The notes under the pieces: model-generated
Database searches by the model: none
Told to the model about the DNA's origin: nothing
Seen by the model: the letters and a program-made list of their open reading frames with translations, nothing else
Origin: Phycisphaeraceae bacterium
Lineage (GTDB): Bacteria; Planctomycetota; Phycisphaerae; Phycisphaerales; Zrk34
NCBI GenBank assembly: GCA_028282805.1
Contig: JANQHD010000018.1
Coordinates: 1-64,000 of the forward strand
Length of the DNA: 64,000 nucleotides
Direction: 5' to 3'
Program-made: the position numbers and the translations under genes
Shown: piece after piece, positions 44,989-53,530 of the stretch
Position numbering within the stretch: the stretch's first letter is position 1
How the letters are laid out: the number at the start of each line of letters is the position of its first letter

Positions 44989-46383
44989 CTACTTGATCGG
45001 GGCTTTTTTGGCTTCCAGTTTCTTGAGGATCGCCTCGGCGCGTTCGCGGACTTCCACGTCGTGCGACTCGGCCACGGCCTTGCGCAACAGGGCCTCGGCG
45101 AAGCGGTCGAGACGCTCCAGCTGGCGCTGGGCGCGCTCGCGGACCTTGTAGTCCTGGTCGCCCAACTGCGCGATCAACTCGGCGATGCGATGCGTCATTC
45201 TTTCCGTCGCGCACTCGACCTGCACGATCAGCGTCCGCGCCACGTCGGCGGGGCGCGGGTGGATGCTGAAGCGCAGCAACTCGTCGGCGCGCGGCTCGGG
45301 CATCACGTACAGCAGGCGGACGCCCTCACGCTTGAAGAAGAACTTGCCCCAGATCCGCCGGACCACGTCGGCCTCCTTGGGGAACAGGCCGTCGGCTTCG
45401 AGCTGCTCGGTGAAGCGCGCCAGCGATGTGTCGGCGGTCCAGTCGGACGCGTCGGCGAGAGAAACCGTGACTTTCTGACCCGGCTCGAGCGCGGGCACGA
45501 GCTGGTACACGGCCCGGCCCTCGTTGACGCGCATCATGACCGCGTTGCGGATGGTGTGCTTGCCGGTGTTGTGCAGCGCGTACCGGCCGTCGGATTCGGA
45601 GCCCTTGACGGTGACCTTGGAGCCGAACCGGTTGACGCCGCGGTAGAAGAGGAACTTTTCGCTCTCGCCGTTGACGGTCACGGTCGCGGCGTCGACGTCG
45701 CGCGCGATGTGCCACCAGGGGTGGTCGGCGTCGACGGCGGGCAGGCTGGCGTCTTGCGAACCGTCGGTGAACAGCCGGACGCCGGACCAGTGGATGTTGC
45801 CGTTGGCGACCGGCAGATGGTCGGGCAGTTGCCCGTGGTACCGCGGTTGGACCGACGTGGCCTTGGGGTACCACTGCGTGATCAGGCCGTGGCGCGCGTG
45901 GATGGCGACCTGACCGAGCAGTTGGTTGTTCTGTTTGGTGTAGAAGTACAGGATCGGCTTGCGGATGACCATCGGCTGATCCTGCATGTGTTGCTCGATG
46001 GTGTGCACGAACGGCGGCAGGTCCGACTTGTCGTCGCCGAGGTAGCCGACGGTTGCGCCGTCGTGGTTAGCCAGCACCATCACCGAGCCCCACTCGTGGA
46101 CGACCAAACCCTTGTCGAGCGCGGTGGCGTCACGCGCGGCACGCAACTCGGCGCGCAGCTTCGCGCGCAGCTCGGCGGTGGCGGCGGGGCCGGTGTAGAG
46201 CGCGTCGTGGATCGGCATGCCCTCGGCAATGATCAGCCGTTTGAGGTTTGCCAGCGGTTCGCCTTGAACACCGTCGAGCGACGCGACGAGCTGTTCGTGC
46301 GTCATCGCTTCTTGTTTGGCAAAGATCGTGCCCGCCACGGCGAAACCCGCGAGGGCGATGATCAGCGTGCGTCGGATTCGCAT
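44989..46383 (-). CDS. Secreted VHEWG-motif protein with HEAT-like C-terminus
   Basis: A 464-residue protein with a signal peptide (LIIALAGFAVAGTIFA). The motif LVVHEWGSVMVL near residue 92 and LPPFVHTIEQ-PILYFYT further on match a secreted family common in planctomycetes and acidobacteria and without a known function. The last 70 residues form alpha-helical HEAT-like units (DQDYKVRERAQRQLERLDR, HDVEVRERAEAILKKLE). A GGAG lies seven bases before the ATG. The gene is framed by two identical 26-bp hairpin repeats. Confidence 0.72.
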   Translation of the reverse strand: MRIRRTLIIALAGFAVAGTIFAKQEAMTHEQLVASLDGVQGEPLANLKRLIIAEGMPIHDALYTGPAATAELRAKLRAELRAARDATALDKGLVVHEWGSVMVLANHDGATVGYLGDDKSDLPPFVHTIEQHMQDQPMVIRKPILYFYTKQNNQLLGQVAIHARHGLITQWYPKATSVQPRYHGQLPDHLPVANGNIHWSGVRLFTDGSQDASLPAVDADHPWWHIARDVDAATVTVNGESEKFLFYRGVNRFGSKVTVKGSESDGRYALHNTGKHTIRNAVMMRVNEGRAVYQLVPALEPGQKVTVSLADASDWTADTSLARFTEQLEADGLFPKEADVVRRIWGKFFFKREGVRLLYVMPEPRADELLRFSIHPRPADVARTLIVQVECATERMTHRIAELIAQLGDQDYKVRERAQRQLERLDRFAEALLRKAVAESHDVEVRERAEAILKKLEAKKAPIK

Positions 46384-46475
46384 GTCGGCACTCCCGCTTG
46401 GGTCACACGTCATAGTAGGCAGACGCACAACGGGGCGGGGTGTTCGGGGGAATCGGTGAGAATGTGGCGAATCTG

Positions 46476-46501
46476 CCCGCGTCGCTGAAGCGACGCTCGC
46501 C
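46476..46501. repeat. 26-bp hairpin repeat, copy B
   Basis: The same 26 bases as at 44958-44983, in the same orientation. It lies nine bases after the nrdR stop on the minus strand, so it probably ends or protects the nrdR transcript. Confidence 0.85.
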
Positions 46502-46510
46502 ATAGGCGCG

Positions 46511-46999
46511 TTAGAACAACTGGCCCTGGTCAGGGAACTCCTGCGGGCGGTTCATCACGTCGCGCACCTCTTGCAGCACGTCGTCGAGGTCGCGGAACTG
46601 CTTGTAGATGCTCGCGAAACGCACGTACGCCACGCGGTCGAGCCGTTGCAGGCGTTCGCAGGCGATCTCGCCGATCTCCTCGGAACGCACCTCGCGGTCG
46701 AAACGCTTGTGCAGCTCTTCCTCGATGCTGTCGGCGACGGCCTGCACCTGCTCGGCGGAGACGGGGCGTTTGTAGCAGGCCTGTTCGATGCCGTTGATCA
46801 GCTTGGGGCGGGCGTAGGGCATGCGCGAGCCGTCACGCTTGATGACGGTGAGCTTGATGGTCTCTTCGATGCGTTCGTAGGTGGTGAACCGGCGTTTGCA
46901 GCCGTTGCACTCGCGCCGACGTCGGATGGCGCGGCCGTCGTCGCTGGAGCGTGAGTCGATCACGCGGTCGTCGTCATCCCCACAAAACGGGCATTGCAT
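46511..46999 (-). CDS. nrdR: Transcriptional repressor NrdR
   Basis: A 162-residue regulator with the standard layout: an N-terminal zinc ribbon (CPFC near residue 3 and CNGC near residue 31, with DSRSSDDGRAIRRRREC between) and an ATP-cone (about 49-139, starting IKRDGSRMPYARPKL). It represses ribonucleotide reductase genes according to the bound ATP or dATP. No nrd gene is in the window. It is divergent from the thrS leader region, the two starts being 134 bases apart. Confidence 0.95.
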   Translation of the reverse strand: MQCPFCGDDDDRVIDSRSSDDGRAIRRRRECNGCKRRFTTYERIEETIKLTVIKRDGSRMPYARPKLINGIEQACYKRPVSAEQVQAVADSIEEELHKRFDREVRSEEIGEIACERLQRLDRVAYVRFASIYKQFRDLDDVLQEVRDVMNRPQEFPDQGQLF

Positions 47000-47083
47000 C
47001 GGCTTGGGCTTCCCTACGCCACGGGTGGCGGTTCGCTGGACCTAACGCCCATCATATCGGGCCCGGCCCCGCACTACTACCAC

Positions 47084-47111
47084 TTGACTTTCGCCCAAGC
47101 GCGGGTACGTT
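47084..47111 (+). promoter_or_regulatory. Probable promoter of the thrS leader transcript
   Basis: TTGACT (47084-47089) is followed after 16 bases by TACGTT (47106-47111). The -35 match is strong and the -10 match weak. Transcription would begin about 15 bases before the leader-peptide ATG. Confidence 0.5.
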
Positions 47112-47132
47112 TTTGCCGATACGGTTACCACC

Positions 47133-47201
47133 ATGAACACGCTCACGACCACCACCACCGCGACGACGACCACCCTCACGCGAGGGGCGGGCGGTCTGTG
47201 A
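47133..47201 (+). CDS. Threonine-rich leader peptide of thrS (22 residues)
   Basis: A 22-codon frame starting ATG and ending TGA encodes a peptide beginning MNTLTTTTTATTTTLT and ending RGAGGL; 11 of 22 residues are Thr (codons ACG and ACC). It lies 96 bases before thrS, between a promoter-like sequence and a terminator. E. coli thrL is similarly Thr-rich and controls the thr operon by attenuation. Ribosome stalling on the Thr codons under threonine-tRNA shortage would keep the downstream G-rich segment free. It is too short for usual gene finders. Confidence 0.72.
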   Translation: MNTLTTTTTATTTTLTRGAGGL

Positions 47202-47265
47202 GCCGAGGCTGAAAGCCGATATCGAGCACACCACGGCCGCCCACACACGGGCGGCCGTTTTCTTT
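47189..47265 (+). promoter_or_regulatory. Transcription attenuator of thrS (antiterminator/terminator switch)
   Basis: The last codons of the leader contain GGGCGG (47189-47194), which can pair with CCGCCC (47237-47242), the 3' half of the left arm of the terminator stem. Forming this pairing would block the terminator at 47233-47265. A ribosome stalled on the upstream Thr codons leaves GGGCGG exposed; a ribosome at the TGA covers it. The alternative pairing is only six bp, so the model is plausible but untested. Confidence 0.6.
47233..47265 (+). terminator. Intrinsic terminator upstream of thrS (attenuator hairpin)
   Basis: Arms 47233-47242 and 47249-47258 form a perfect 10-bp stem with loop acacac, followed by TTTTCTTT. 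It lies 33 bases before thrS and 31 after the leader-peptide stop, and no gene ends close enough upstream to use it as an ordinary terminator. Confidence 0.85.
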
Positions 47266-47297
47266 GTACGATTCATGCCCCCCATAGGGAGTTCGCT

Positions 47298-49298
47298 ATG
47301 AAAGTCACCCTGCCCGACGGCAGCGAAAAGCAGTTCGACGCACCCGTGACCGCCTACGACGTGGCCGAGTCGATCGGGCCGCGCCTCGCCAAGGCCGCGA
47401 TCGGCGCCAAGGTCAACGGCGAGATCGTCGACCTCGACCGCCGGCTGGCCGAGGATTGCACCCTCAGCGTCATCACCGCCAGGGACGACGACGCCGATGC
47501 GCTCTACCTCATCCGCCACTCGACGGCCCACGTCATGGCCGAGGCGCTCGAACGGCTGTGGCCCAACACCAAGCTCGTGTACGGCCCGCCGGTCGGCAAC
47601 GGCTTCTACTACGACATCGAGCTCGACACGCCCATCAGCGTCGACGACTTCGAGAAGATCGAAGCCGAGATGGCGAAGATCATCAAGGAAGACCGCCGGT
47701 TCACGCGGTACGAACTCGCGGCCGACGACGGCATGGCCAAGCTCAAGGAAGAGGGCAGCGTGTACAAGCTCGACAACGCCGAGCGCGCCCTCGCCGCCGA
47801 CCCCGATGCGCGGTTGAGCTGGTACGCCACCGGCGAACCGAACAAGGACTGGGAAGACCTCTGCCGCGGCCCGCACGTGCCGAGCACGGGGCGCATCGGT
47901 GCGTTCAAGCTGATGAGCGTCGCCGCCAGCCACTGGAAGGGCGACGTGAGCGCCCAGGCCCTTCAGCGCGTGTACGGCACGGCCTTCACCTCGAAGCAAT
48001 CGCTCGACGACTACCTCGAACGCCTTGAACAGGCCCGCCAACGCGACCACCGCGTCATCGGGCAGAAGCTCGGCCTGTTCGTGATCGACGAGCAGGTCGG
48101 CCAGGGCCTCATTTTGTGGAAGCCCAACGGCGCGATGGTGCGGAACCTGCTCGAAGATTTTCTCAAAGCGAAGCTGTTCGACGAGGGCTACCAGATCGTC
48201 TACACGCCGCACATCGGCAAGGTCGACCTGTACAAGACCTCGGGCCACTACCCTTATTACGCCGACAGCCAGTTCCCCACGGTCAAGATGTCCGAGCACG
48301 TCGCCGGCGGCGAAGACGAGTATTTGCTCAAGCCGATGAACTGCCCGCACCACTGCAAGATTTACGCGTCGGACCCGCACAGCTACCGCGACCTGCCGGT
48401 GCGGCTGGCGGAGTTCGGCACGGTCTACCGTTTCGAGCAGTCGGGCGAGCTGACCGGCATGACGCGCGTGCGCGGCTTCACGCAGGACGACGCCCACCTC
48501 TACTGCACCCCCGACCAGGTCAAGGCCGAGTTCCGCGCCACCGTCGAGCTGGTGCAGTTCGTGTTCAACACGTTCGGCTTCGAGGACGTGAGCATCGCGC
48601 TTTCCCTGCGTGAACCCGGCAGCGACAAGTACGTCGGCGACCCGGCCAACTGGGACCGCGCCGAACGTGAGCTGCGCGAGGTGCTCGAGGAGATGGGCAT
48701 CGACTTCGAGGAATGCCCCGGCGAGGCCGCGTTCTACGGGCCCAAGGTCGACTTCCTGGTCAGGGACGTGATCGGCCGGTCGTGGCAGCTGGGCACGGTG
48801 CAGCTCGACTACAACCTGCCCGAGCGTTTCGAATTGGAATACGTCGGCGCCGACAACGCGACCCACCGGCCGGTGATGATCCACCGCGCGCCGTTCGGGT
48901 CGATGGAGCGGTTCATGGCGATTTTGATCGAGCACTACGCCGGGGCGTTCCCGCTGTGGCTGGCGCCCGAGCAGGTGCGCGTGCTGCCGATCAGCGACAA
49001 GTTCACCGACTACGCGCAATCCGTGTTCGACGCCTGCAAGGCCGCGGGCCTGCGGGTGACGATGGACACCTCGTCGGAGCGTGTGAACGCCAAGATCCGC
49101 ACGGCCCAGGAGATGAAGACGCCCTACATGCTGATCGTCGGCGGCCGCGACGCCGAGGCGGGCACCGTCTCCGTGCGCGCCCGCGAAGCCGACCGCGGCG
49201 AACTCGGCGCGATGCCGCTCGACGACTTTGTCGCCAAGGCCGCGCATGAAGTCGAAACCCACGGCAAGGAGCCGGTCAATGTCGAAAGCCACGTGTGA
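47298..49298 (+). CDS. thrS: Threonyl-tRNA synthetase
   Basis: A 666-residue class II synthetase with the full bacterial set: TGS domain (1-62), second additional editing domain with HSTAH near residue 74, catalytic core with EDEYLLKPMNCPHHCKIY and motif 2 (RFEQSGELTGMTRVRGFTQDD), motif 3 (IHRAPFGSMERFMAIL), and the C-terminal anticodon domain. AGGGAG lies six bases before the ATG. It charges tRNA-Thr and edits mischarged Ser. A Thr-rich leader peptide and terminator lie upstream, suggesting control by threonine supply. Confidence 0.95.
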   Translation: MKVTLPDGSEKQFDAPVTAYDVAESIGPRLAKAAIGAKVNGEIVDLDRRLAEDCTLSVITARDDDADALYLIRHSTAHVMAEALERLWPNTKLVYGPPVGNGFYYDIELDTPISVDDFEKIEAEMAKIIKEDRRFTRYELAADDGMAKLKEEGSVYKLDNAERALAADPDARLSWYATGEPNKDWEDLCRGPHVPSTGRIGAFKLMSVAASHWKGDVSAQALQRVYGTAFTSKQSLDDYLERLEQARQRDHRVIGQKLGLFVIDEQVGQGLILWKPNGAMVRNLLEDFLKAKLFDEGYQIVYTPHIGKVDLYKTSGHYPYYADSQFPTVKMSEHVAGGEDEYLLKPMNCPHHCKIYASDPHSYRDLPVRLAEFGTVYRFEQSGELTGMTRVRGFTQDDAHLYCTPDQVKAEFRATVELVQFVFNTFGFEDVSIALSLREPGSDKYVGDPANWDRAERELREVLEEMGIDFEECPGEAAFYGPKVDFLVRDVIGRSWQLGTVQLDYNLPERFELEYVGADNATHRPVMIHRAPFGSMERFMAILIEHYAGAFPLWLAPEQVRVLPISDKFTDYAQSVFDACKAAGLRVTMDTSSERVNAKIRTAQEMKTPYMLIVGGRDAEAGTVSVRAREADRGELGAMPLDDFVAKAAHEVETHGKEPVNVESHV

Positions 49299-49638
49299 GA
49301 AAGCCGACGTGCTCACCGGCCGCATCGAGCCGGGCATGACGTTCGTCGAGCAGTGCTGGGCGTTGTGCGCGCGCATCCCGGCGGGGAAGGTGGCGACCTA
49401 CGGCGACATCGCCAATGCGCTGGGCAGGCCCGGTGCGGCTCGTGCGGTGGGGCGGGCGATGGCGACCAACCCGTTTGCGCCCGACGTGCCGTGCCACCGC
49501 GTGGTCGCCGGTGACGGGCGGCTGACCGGTTACAGCGCCGACGGCGGCGTCGACACCAAGGCCGCCATGCTTCGGGCCGAGGGCGTGAGAGTCACCGACG
49601 GTCGCGCCGACCTGAAAAGGCGCTTCACGTTCAATTAA
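49279..49638 (+). CDS. Methylated-DNA--protein-cysteine methyltransferase-like protein
   Basis: A 119-residue protein of the Ogt/AdaB C-terminal domain type. The active-site PCHRV is present (VPCHRVVAGDG), and ARAVGRAMATNP is the DNA-binding helix region. It is far shorter than full Ogt (about 170 residues) and lacks the N-terminal domain, as in the alkyltransferase-like or MGMT-fold MGMT-core proteins; unlike ATL proteins it keeps the Cys. The ATG at 49279 overlaps the thrS end by 20 bases and has GGAG upstream. Repair of O6-alkylguanine is the likely role. Confidence 0.85.
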   Translation: MSKATCEKADVLTGRIEPGMTFVEQCWALCARIPAGKVATYGDIANALGRPGAARAVGRAMATNPFAPDVPCHRVVAGDGRLTGYSADGGVDTKAAMLRAEGVRVTDGRADLKRRFTFN

Positions 49639-49657
49639 CCGAAACTCGTTGTCACGA

Positions 49658-49714
49658 TAGCCGGCAGCATACCTGCTGCCGGTCCGCAACCGGCACCAAG
49701 TATGGTGCCGGCTA
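49658..49714. repeat. 57-bp double-hairpin repeat, copy 1
   Basis: Begins tagccggc and ends gccggcta. Two adjacent hairpins, each with a ccggc stem and a 4-base loop, are joined by a short linker. The reverse complement matches 57896-57952 at 53 of 57 bases. It lies 20 bases after the methyltransferase-like gene. Confidence 0.85.
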
Positions 49715-49807
49715 TTGAGCGCCGGGGCGCTCCGTTTGCATTGGCATGTGGTTGCGCGCGATAATCAGTTCCGCACATCGACTTTTAACACCGAAGGGGT
49801 TTGCATC

Positions 49808-51946
49808 ATGACACGCCTACTCACACTGCTTGTCGCCGTGCTGGCGATCAACGTTTCGGCTTTCGCGCAACCGTTGGCCGACCGCGTGCCGGGCGATGCG
49901 CTGCTGTACGTCGGCTGGGCGGGCACGCAGCAGCTCGGCGAGGCTTACGAGAAGAGCCACTTCAAGGCCGTGATGCGGCCCGACGGCGGGGGCGGGCAGT
50001 TCGAGGCGATCGCGCGCATGGTCACGCCGATCATCGAGCGCGAAGACCCCGCCATGGCGCCCGTGGTGATGCAGTTGGGCAAGGTGCTCGACCGCATGGT
50101 CAAGCACCCGACCGCGTTGTACGTCGGCCCGCCGGTGATCGGTGAGGACGCGCCGCCGATGCCGCGCATGGCGTTGATCTGCAAAGCGGGCGACGACGCA
50201 GCGGCGCTGCGCGACGAGATCACCCAGTGGATGCGGGACGCCGAGGTGCCGGCGCCGATCCAGGTCGAGGTGATCGACGGCGTGTTGTGGTTGAACGTCG
50301 GCGTCACGCCCCCGGCCGACAAGGCTTCGAGCCTGGCGGGTAAGGCGGGGTTCGCCGCCTCGTTCAAGGGCTTGGTCGCGCAACCGGCGCTGGCGGTGCA
50401 CGTGGACACGGTGGGCATCGTGGCGCTGGTCGATATGGCGGCCGAGACCGAGATGGACGAATACGCCGCCGCCGAGTGGGCGAAGGCGCGCGACGTGCTC
50501 GGCCTGCGTGGCATCAAGCGGGTCGTGTGGGCTGGCGGCTTCGTCGACCGCGACTGGGAGACGGCGCTGTTCGTCGAAGCGCCCGCGCCGCGCAAGGGCA
50601 TCGCGTCCTTGATCGACAGCAAGGGGCCGATCGCGCCCGAGTCGCTGAAGATGATCCCCGCCACCTCGTCGCTGGCCGGCGGCATCCGCTTCGACCTCGA
50701 CCACTTTTACGGCTGGCTGTACGAGACGGTCGGCGCGTTGGAGCCCAACGCGAAGGCCGACCTCGACGAGGGCATGGCGCAGGCCAACGAGGTGCTCGGC
50801 TTCGACCTCCGCGCGGACCTGTTGCAGGGGCTCGGGGCCGACTGGTTGTATTACGCCGACCGCAGCGTGGCCGGCACGAGCCCGATGGGCGTGGTGTTCG
50901 TCAACCGGTTGCGCAAGCCCGAAGCGCGGGTCGCGGTCGAGCGGATGATCCTCATGGGCAACGCGCTGATGATCCAGCAGCTTGCGCGCGAAGAGATCAA
51001 GATTAAGGTCAACCAGTTCGCCCACGGCGACCAGTCCGTGTACTACCTCAACACGCCGCTCATCACGCCGGCGCTGACGATCAACGACGAACGCCTGCTC
51101 GTCGGCCTGTACCCGCAGACCGTCACCGCGGCGATCGACCGCGAGGGCAAGCCCACCCGGGGCATCGGCGAGGCGAGCCAGTTCGTGGTGCTCAAACAAA
51201 AAATGGGCGTCAAGCAGGTCGGCGCGTTCCAGTACGCCGACCTGCCGCAACTGGTCGACCAGTCGTATCCGGGCGTGCTGATGATGAGCCGGCTGTTCCC
51301 CGGCTTCCTCGACATGCTGGGCGTGGACACGCCGCCGCTGCTCGTCCCGCCGCTGAACCAGCTCCGCCCGCACCTCTCGCCCGCCGTGGGCTTCAGCTGG
51401 GTCGACGAGCGCGGCTTGCACGTGAAGACGCGCAGCCCGTTCCCCGGCGCCTCGTCGTTCGGCACGGGCCTGAGCGTGAACCAGGCCAGCGTCGGCACCA
51501 CCGCGCTGGGGCTGAGCATCCTGCTGCCCGCGATCAACAGGGCGCGCACGCTCGCCAACCGCGCGGTCAGCGGGGCGAACCTGCGGAACATCGGCTTGGG
51601 GTGCTTTGCTTACGCCCAATCCAACAACGGTGCCTTCCCGGACAATCTCGGGGTGCTCGTCGCGGACGGCTCGGTCGGCATCAAAAACGTCGTCCACCCT
51701 GATAACAGCAAGCGGCCGCCCGCACACATGCGCGCTAAGGACATGGGGCCGTGGGTCGTGGCCAATACGGATTACGTCTACCTCGGCGGCCACGACAGCA
51801 TGCCCGCCAACACGATCATCGCCTACGAAAAGTTAGGCAAGAAGTGGTCGCGGGAGGGTATCACTATTCTCTTCGCCGACGGCAGCGTGCGGTGGACCCG
51901 CATGGCCGAAGCGCGGATGTTGCTGGCCCGACAAAAAGCCCGCTGA
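49808..51946 (+). CDS. Secreted chimeric protein with a pseudopilin-like C-terminal domain
   Basis: A 712-residue protein with a signal peptide (LLTLLVAVLAINVSAFAQ). Residues about 20-550 resemble the DUF3352-type secreted domains of planctomycetes (LADRVPGDALLYVGWAG). From about residue 556 it has SILLPAINRARTLANRAVSG, NLRNIGLGCFAYAQSNNG and, near the end, ITILFADGSVRWTRM: these match the DUF1559/pseudopilin C-terminal part of planctomycete type IV-like proteins, here without the N-terminal prepilin helix. No prepilin cleavage motif is present. Function unknown; the chimeric build is the main oddity. Confidence 0.7.
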   Translation: MTRLLTLLVAVLAINVSAFAQPLADRVPGDALLYVGWAGTQQLGEAYEKSHFKAVMRPDGGGGQFEAIARMVTPIIEREDPAMAPVVMQLGKVLDRMVKHPTALYVGPPVIGEDAPPMPRMALICKAGDDAAALRDEITQWMRDAEVPAPIQVEVIDGVLWLNVGVTPPADKASSLAGKAGFAASFKGLVAQPALAVHVDTVGIVALVDMAAETEMDEYAAAEWAKARDVLGLRGIKRVVWAGGFVDRDWETALFVEAPAPRKGIASLIDSKGPIAPESLKMIPATSSLAGGIRFDLDHFYGWLYETVGALEPNAKADLDEGMAQANEVLGFDLRADLLQGLGADWLYYADRSVAGTSPMGVVFVNRLRKPEARVAVERMILMGNALMIQQLAREEIKIKVNQFAHGDQSVYYLNTPLITPALTINDERLLVGLYPQTVTAAIDREGKPTRGIGEASQFVVLKQKMGVKQVGAFQYADLPQLVDQSYPGVLMMSRLFPGFLDMLGVDTPPLLVPPLNQLRPHLSPAVGFSWVDERGLHVKTRSPFPGASSFGTGLSVNQASVGTTALGLSILLPAINRARTLANRAVSGANLRNIGLGCFAYAQSNNGAFPDNLGVLVADGSVGIKNVVHPDNSKRPPAHMRAKDMGPWVVANTDYVYLGGHDSMPANTIIAYEKLGKKWSREGITILFADGSVRWTRMAEARMLLARQKAR

Positions 51947-52021
51947 CCGGCGGGCGGTGATAAATACGTGCTTGGTCGTTATCCTGTGCGGGTCGGAACG
52001 CCGTTCGCACATGGAGCAAGG

Positions 52022-53464
52022 ATGCTGATCAACCACCAGCACACGAAGATTATCGCTACGCTCGGGCCCAGCTCGCGCCACCCGGACGTGATCGCGGCCC
52101 TGATCCGCGCGGGGGCGGACGGGTTCCGCATGAACTTCTCGCACATCTCCGGGCCCGACGAGGCCCGGATGGTGGTCGACACCGTCCGTTCGGTTTCGCG
52201 CGAGATAGGGGTGTGGGTGCCGATCCTCGCCGACATCCAGGGCCCCAAGCTCCGCGTGGGCAGGATGCCCGGCGAGGGCGTGCTGCTGCGCGAGACCAAG
52301 CCCTACACCCTCTACTGCGGCGAGATGGAAGAGGGCAACGACACCATGGCGCCCTGCGAGTACGTGCAGCTGGCCGAGGACGTGCGGCCCGGCACGCGCA
52401 TCCTGCTCGCCGACGGCACCATCGAGTTGGAGGTCGGCGAGGTCAAGGGCCAGGAGGTGCGCTGCACGGTGGTCAACGGCGGGCGGTTGTACTCGCGCAA
52501 GGGCATCAACGTGCCGCGCACGCCGCTCAGCGCGCAGACACTGACCGACAAGGACCTCGCGGACCTCGAGTACATCGCGTCGAGCGACATCGATATCGTG
52601 GCGATCTCGTTCGTGCGCCGCCCCGAAGACATCGACCAGGCGCGCCGCATCATCGGCCGGACGCGCAAGGACGTGCCGGTCATGGCCAAGCTGGAACTGC
52701 CGGAGGTGCTCGAGCGGCTCGACGAGATGCTCGACGCGTCGGACGGGGTGATGATCGCGCGCGGCGACCTGGCGGTGGAGGTGCCGTTCGAGCAGGTGCC
52801 GCACCTGCAGAAAGAAATACTCGGCCGCGCCCGCGCCCGCGGCAAGTGGGCGATGGTCGCCACGCAGATGCTCGGGTCGATGGTGATGAACGTGCGGCCG
52901 ACGCGGGCGGAGGTGTCCGACGTGGCCAACGCGATGCTCGACGGCGCCGACGCGATGATGCTCTCGGAAGAGACCGCCGCCGGCTCGCACCCGTTCGAGG
53001 CGGTCCAGGCGATGACGCGCATCGCAGAAGAGACCGAGCAGATGCTCAGGCCGCCCGACCCCGAGCAGGTCGAAGTCGACACCGCCACCTTCGACGCCGG
53101 CGCGGCGCAGGCCGCGGTCGGCGCCGCCAAACGGCTTAACGCCAAGGCGATCGTAGCGCTGGCCGGCTCGGGCACGACGGCGCTGTCGGTCAGCAAGTGG
53201 CAGCCGCAGATGCCGATCATCGCGCTTAGCGCCAAGGACGCGACGCTGCGCCGGCTGAACGTGTTGCGCGGCGTGGTCCCGGTGCAACTGCCGGGCATCA
53301 TGACGCTCGAAGAACAGCTGCGCATCGCCGACAAGCATTTAGTCGAAAACGACTTCGCCGCCCCCGGTGACGTGACCGTGGCCTTGGCGGCGGTGCCCCT
53401 GGGCACGAAAAAAGAGACCAACACCATCCGTTTCCACCACGTCCGCCCGATCGAAACGGTTTGA
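52022..53464 (+). CDS. pyk: Pyruvate kinase
   Basis: A 480-residue enzyme. KIIATLGPSSRHPDVIAAL, GFRMNFSHI and VPILADIQGPKLRVG are the N-terminal family blocks, VMAKLELPEVLE is the active-site strand (usually AKIE), ARGDLAVEVP and ATQMLGSMVMNVRPTRAEVSD follow. The C-terminal allosteric domain is present (GSGTTALSVSKWQP). GGAGCAAGG precedes the ATG. It makes pyruvate and ATP from phosphoenolpyruvate and ADP in glycolysis. Confidence 0.95.
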   Translation: MLINHQHTKIIATLGPSSRHPDVIAALIRAGADGFRMNFSHISGPDEARMVVDTVRSVSREIGVWVPILADIQGPKLRVGRMPGEGVLLRETKPYTLYCGEMEEGNDTMAPCEYVQLAEDVRPGTRILLADGTIELEVGEVKGQEVRCTVVNGGRLYSRKGINVPRTPLSAQTLTDKDLADLEYIASSDIDIVAISFVRRPEDIDQARRIIGRTRKDVPVMAKLELPEVLERLDEMLDASDGVMIARGDLAVEVPFEQVPHLQKEILGRARARGKWAMVATQMLGSMVMNVRPTRAEVSDVANAMLDGADAMMLSEETAAGSHPFEAVQAMTRIAEETEQMLRPPDPEQVEVDTATFDAGAAQAAVGAAKRLNAKAIVALAGSGTTALSVSKWQPQMPIIALSAKDATLRRLNVLRGVVPVQLPGIMTLEEQLRIADKHLVENDFAAPGDVTVALAAVPLGTKKETNTIRFHHVRPIETV

Positions 53465-53530
53465 TTGTGATTTCCCGCCGGAACCTGCCGATAATGAGAG
53501 AGTGAAGTGTCTCTCCGTTCGAAAGGGCCG

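Noticed and set aside
47084-47298. A T-box element upstream of thrS.
   Set aside because: No T-box core sequence or specifier-loop architecture is visible, and the leader is too short.
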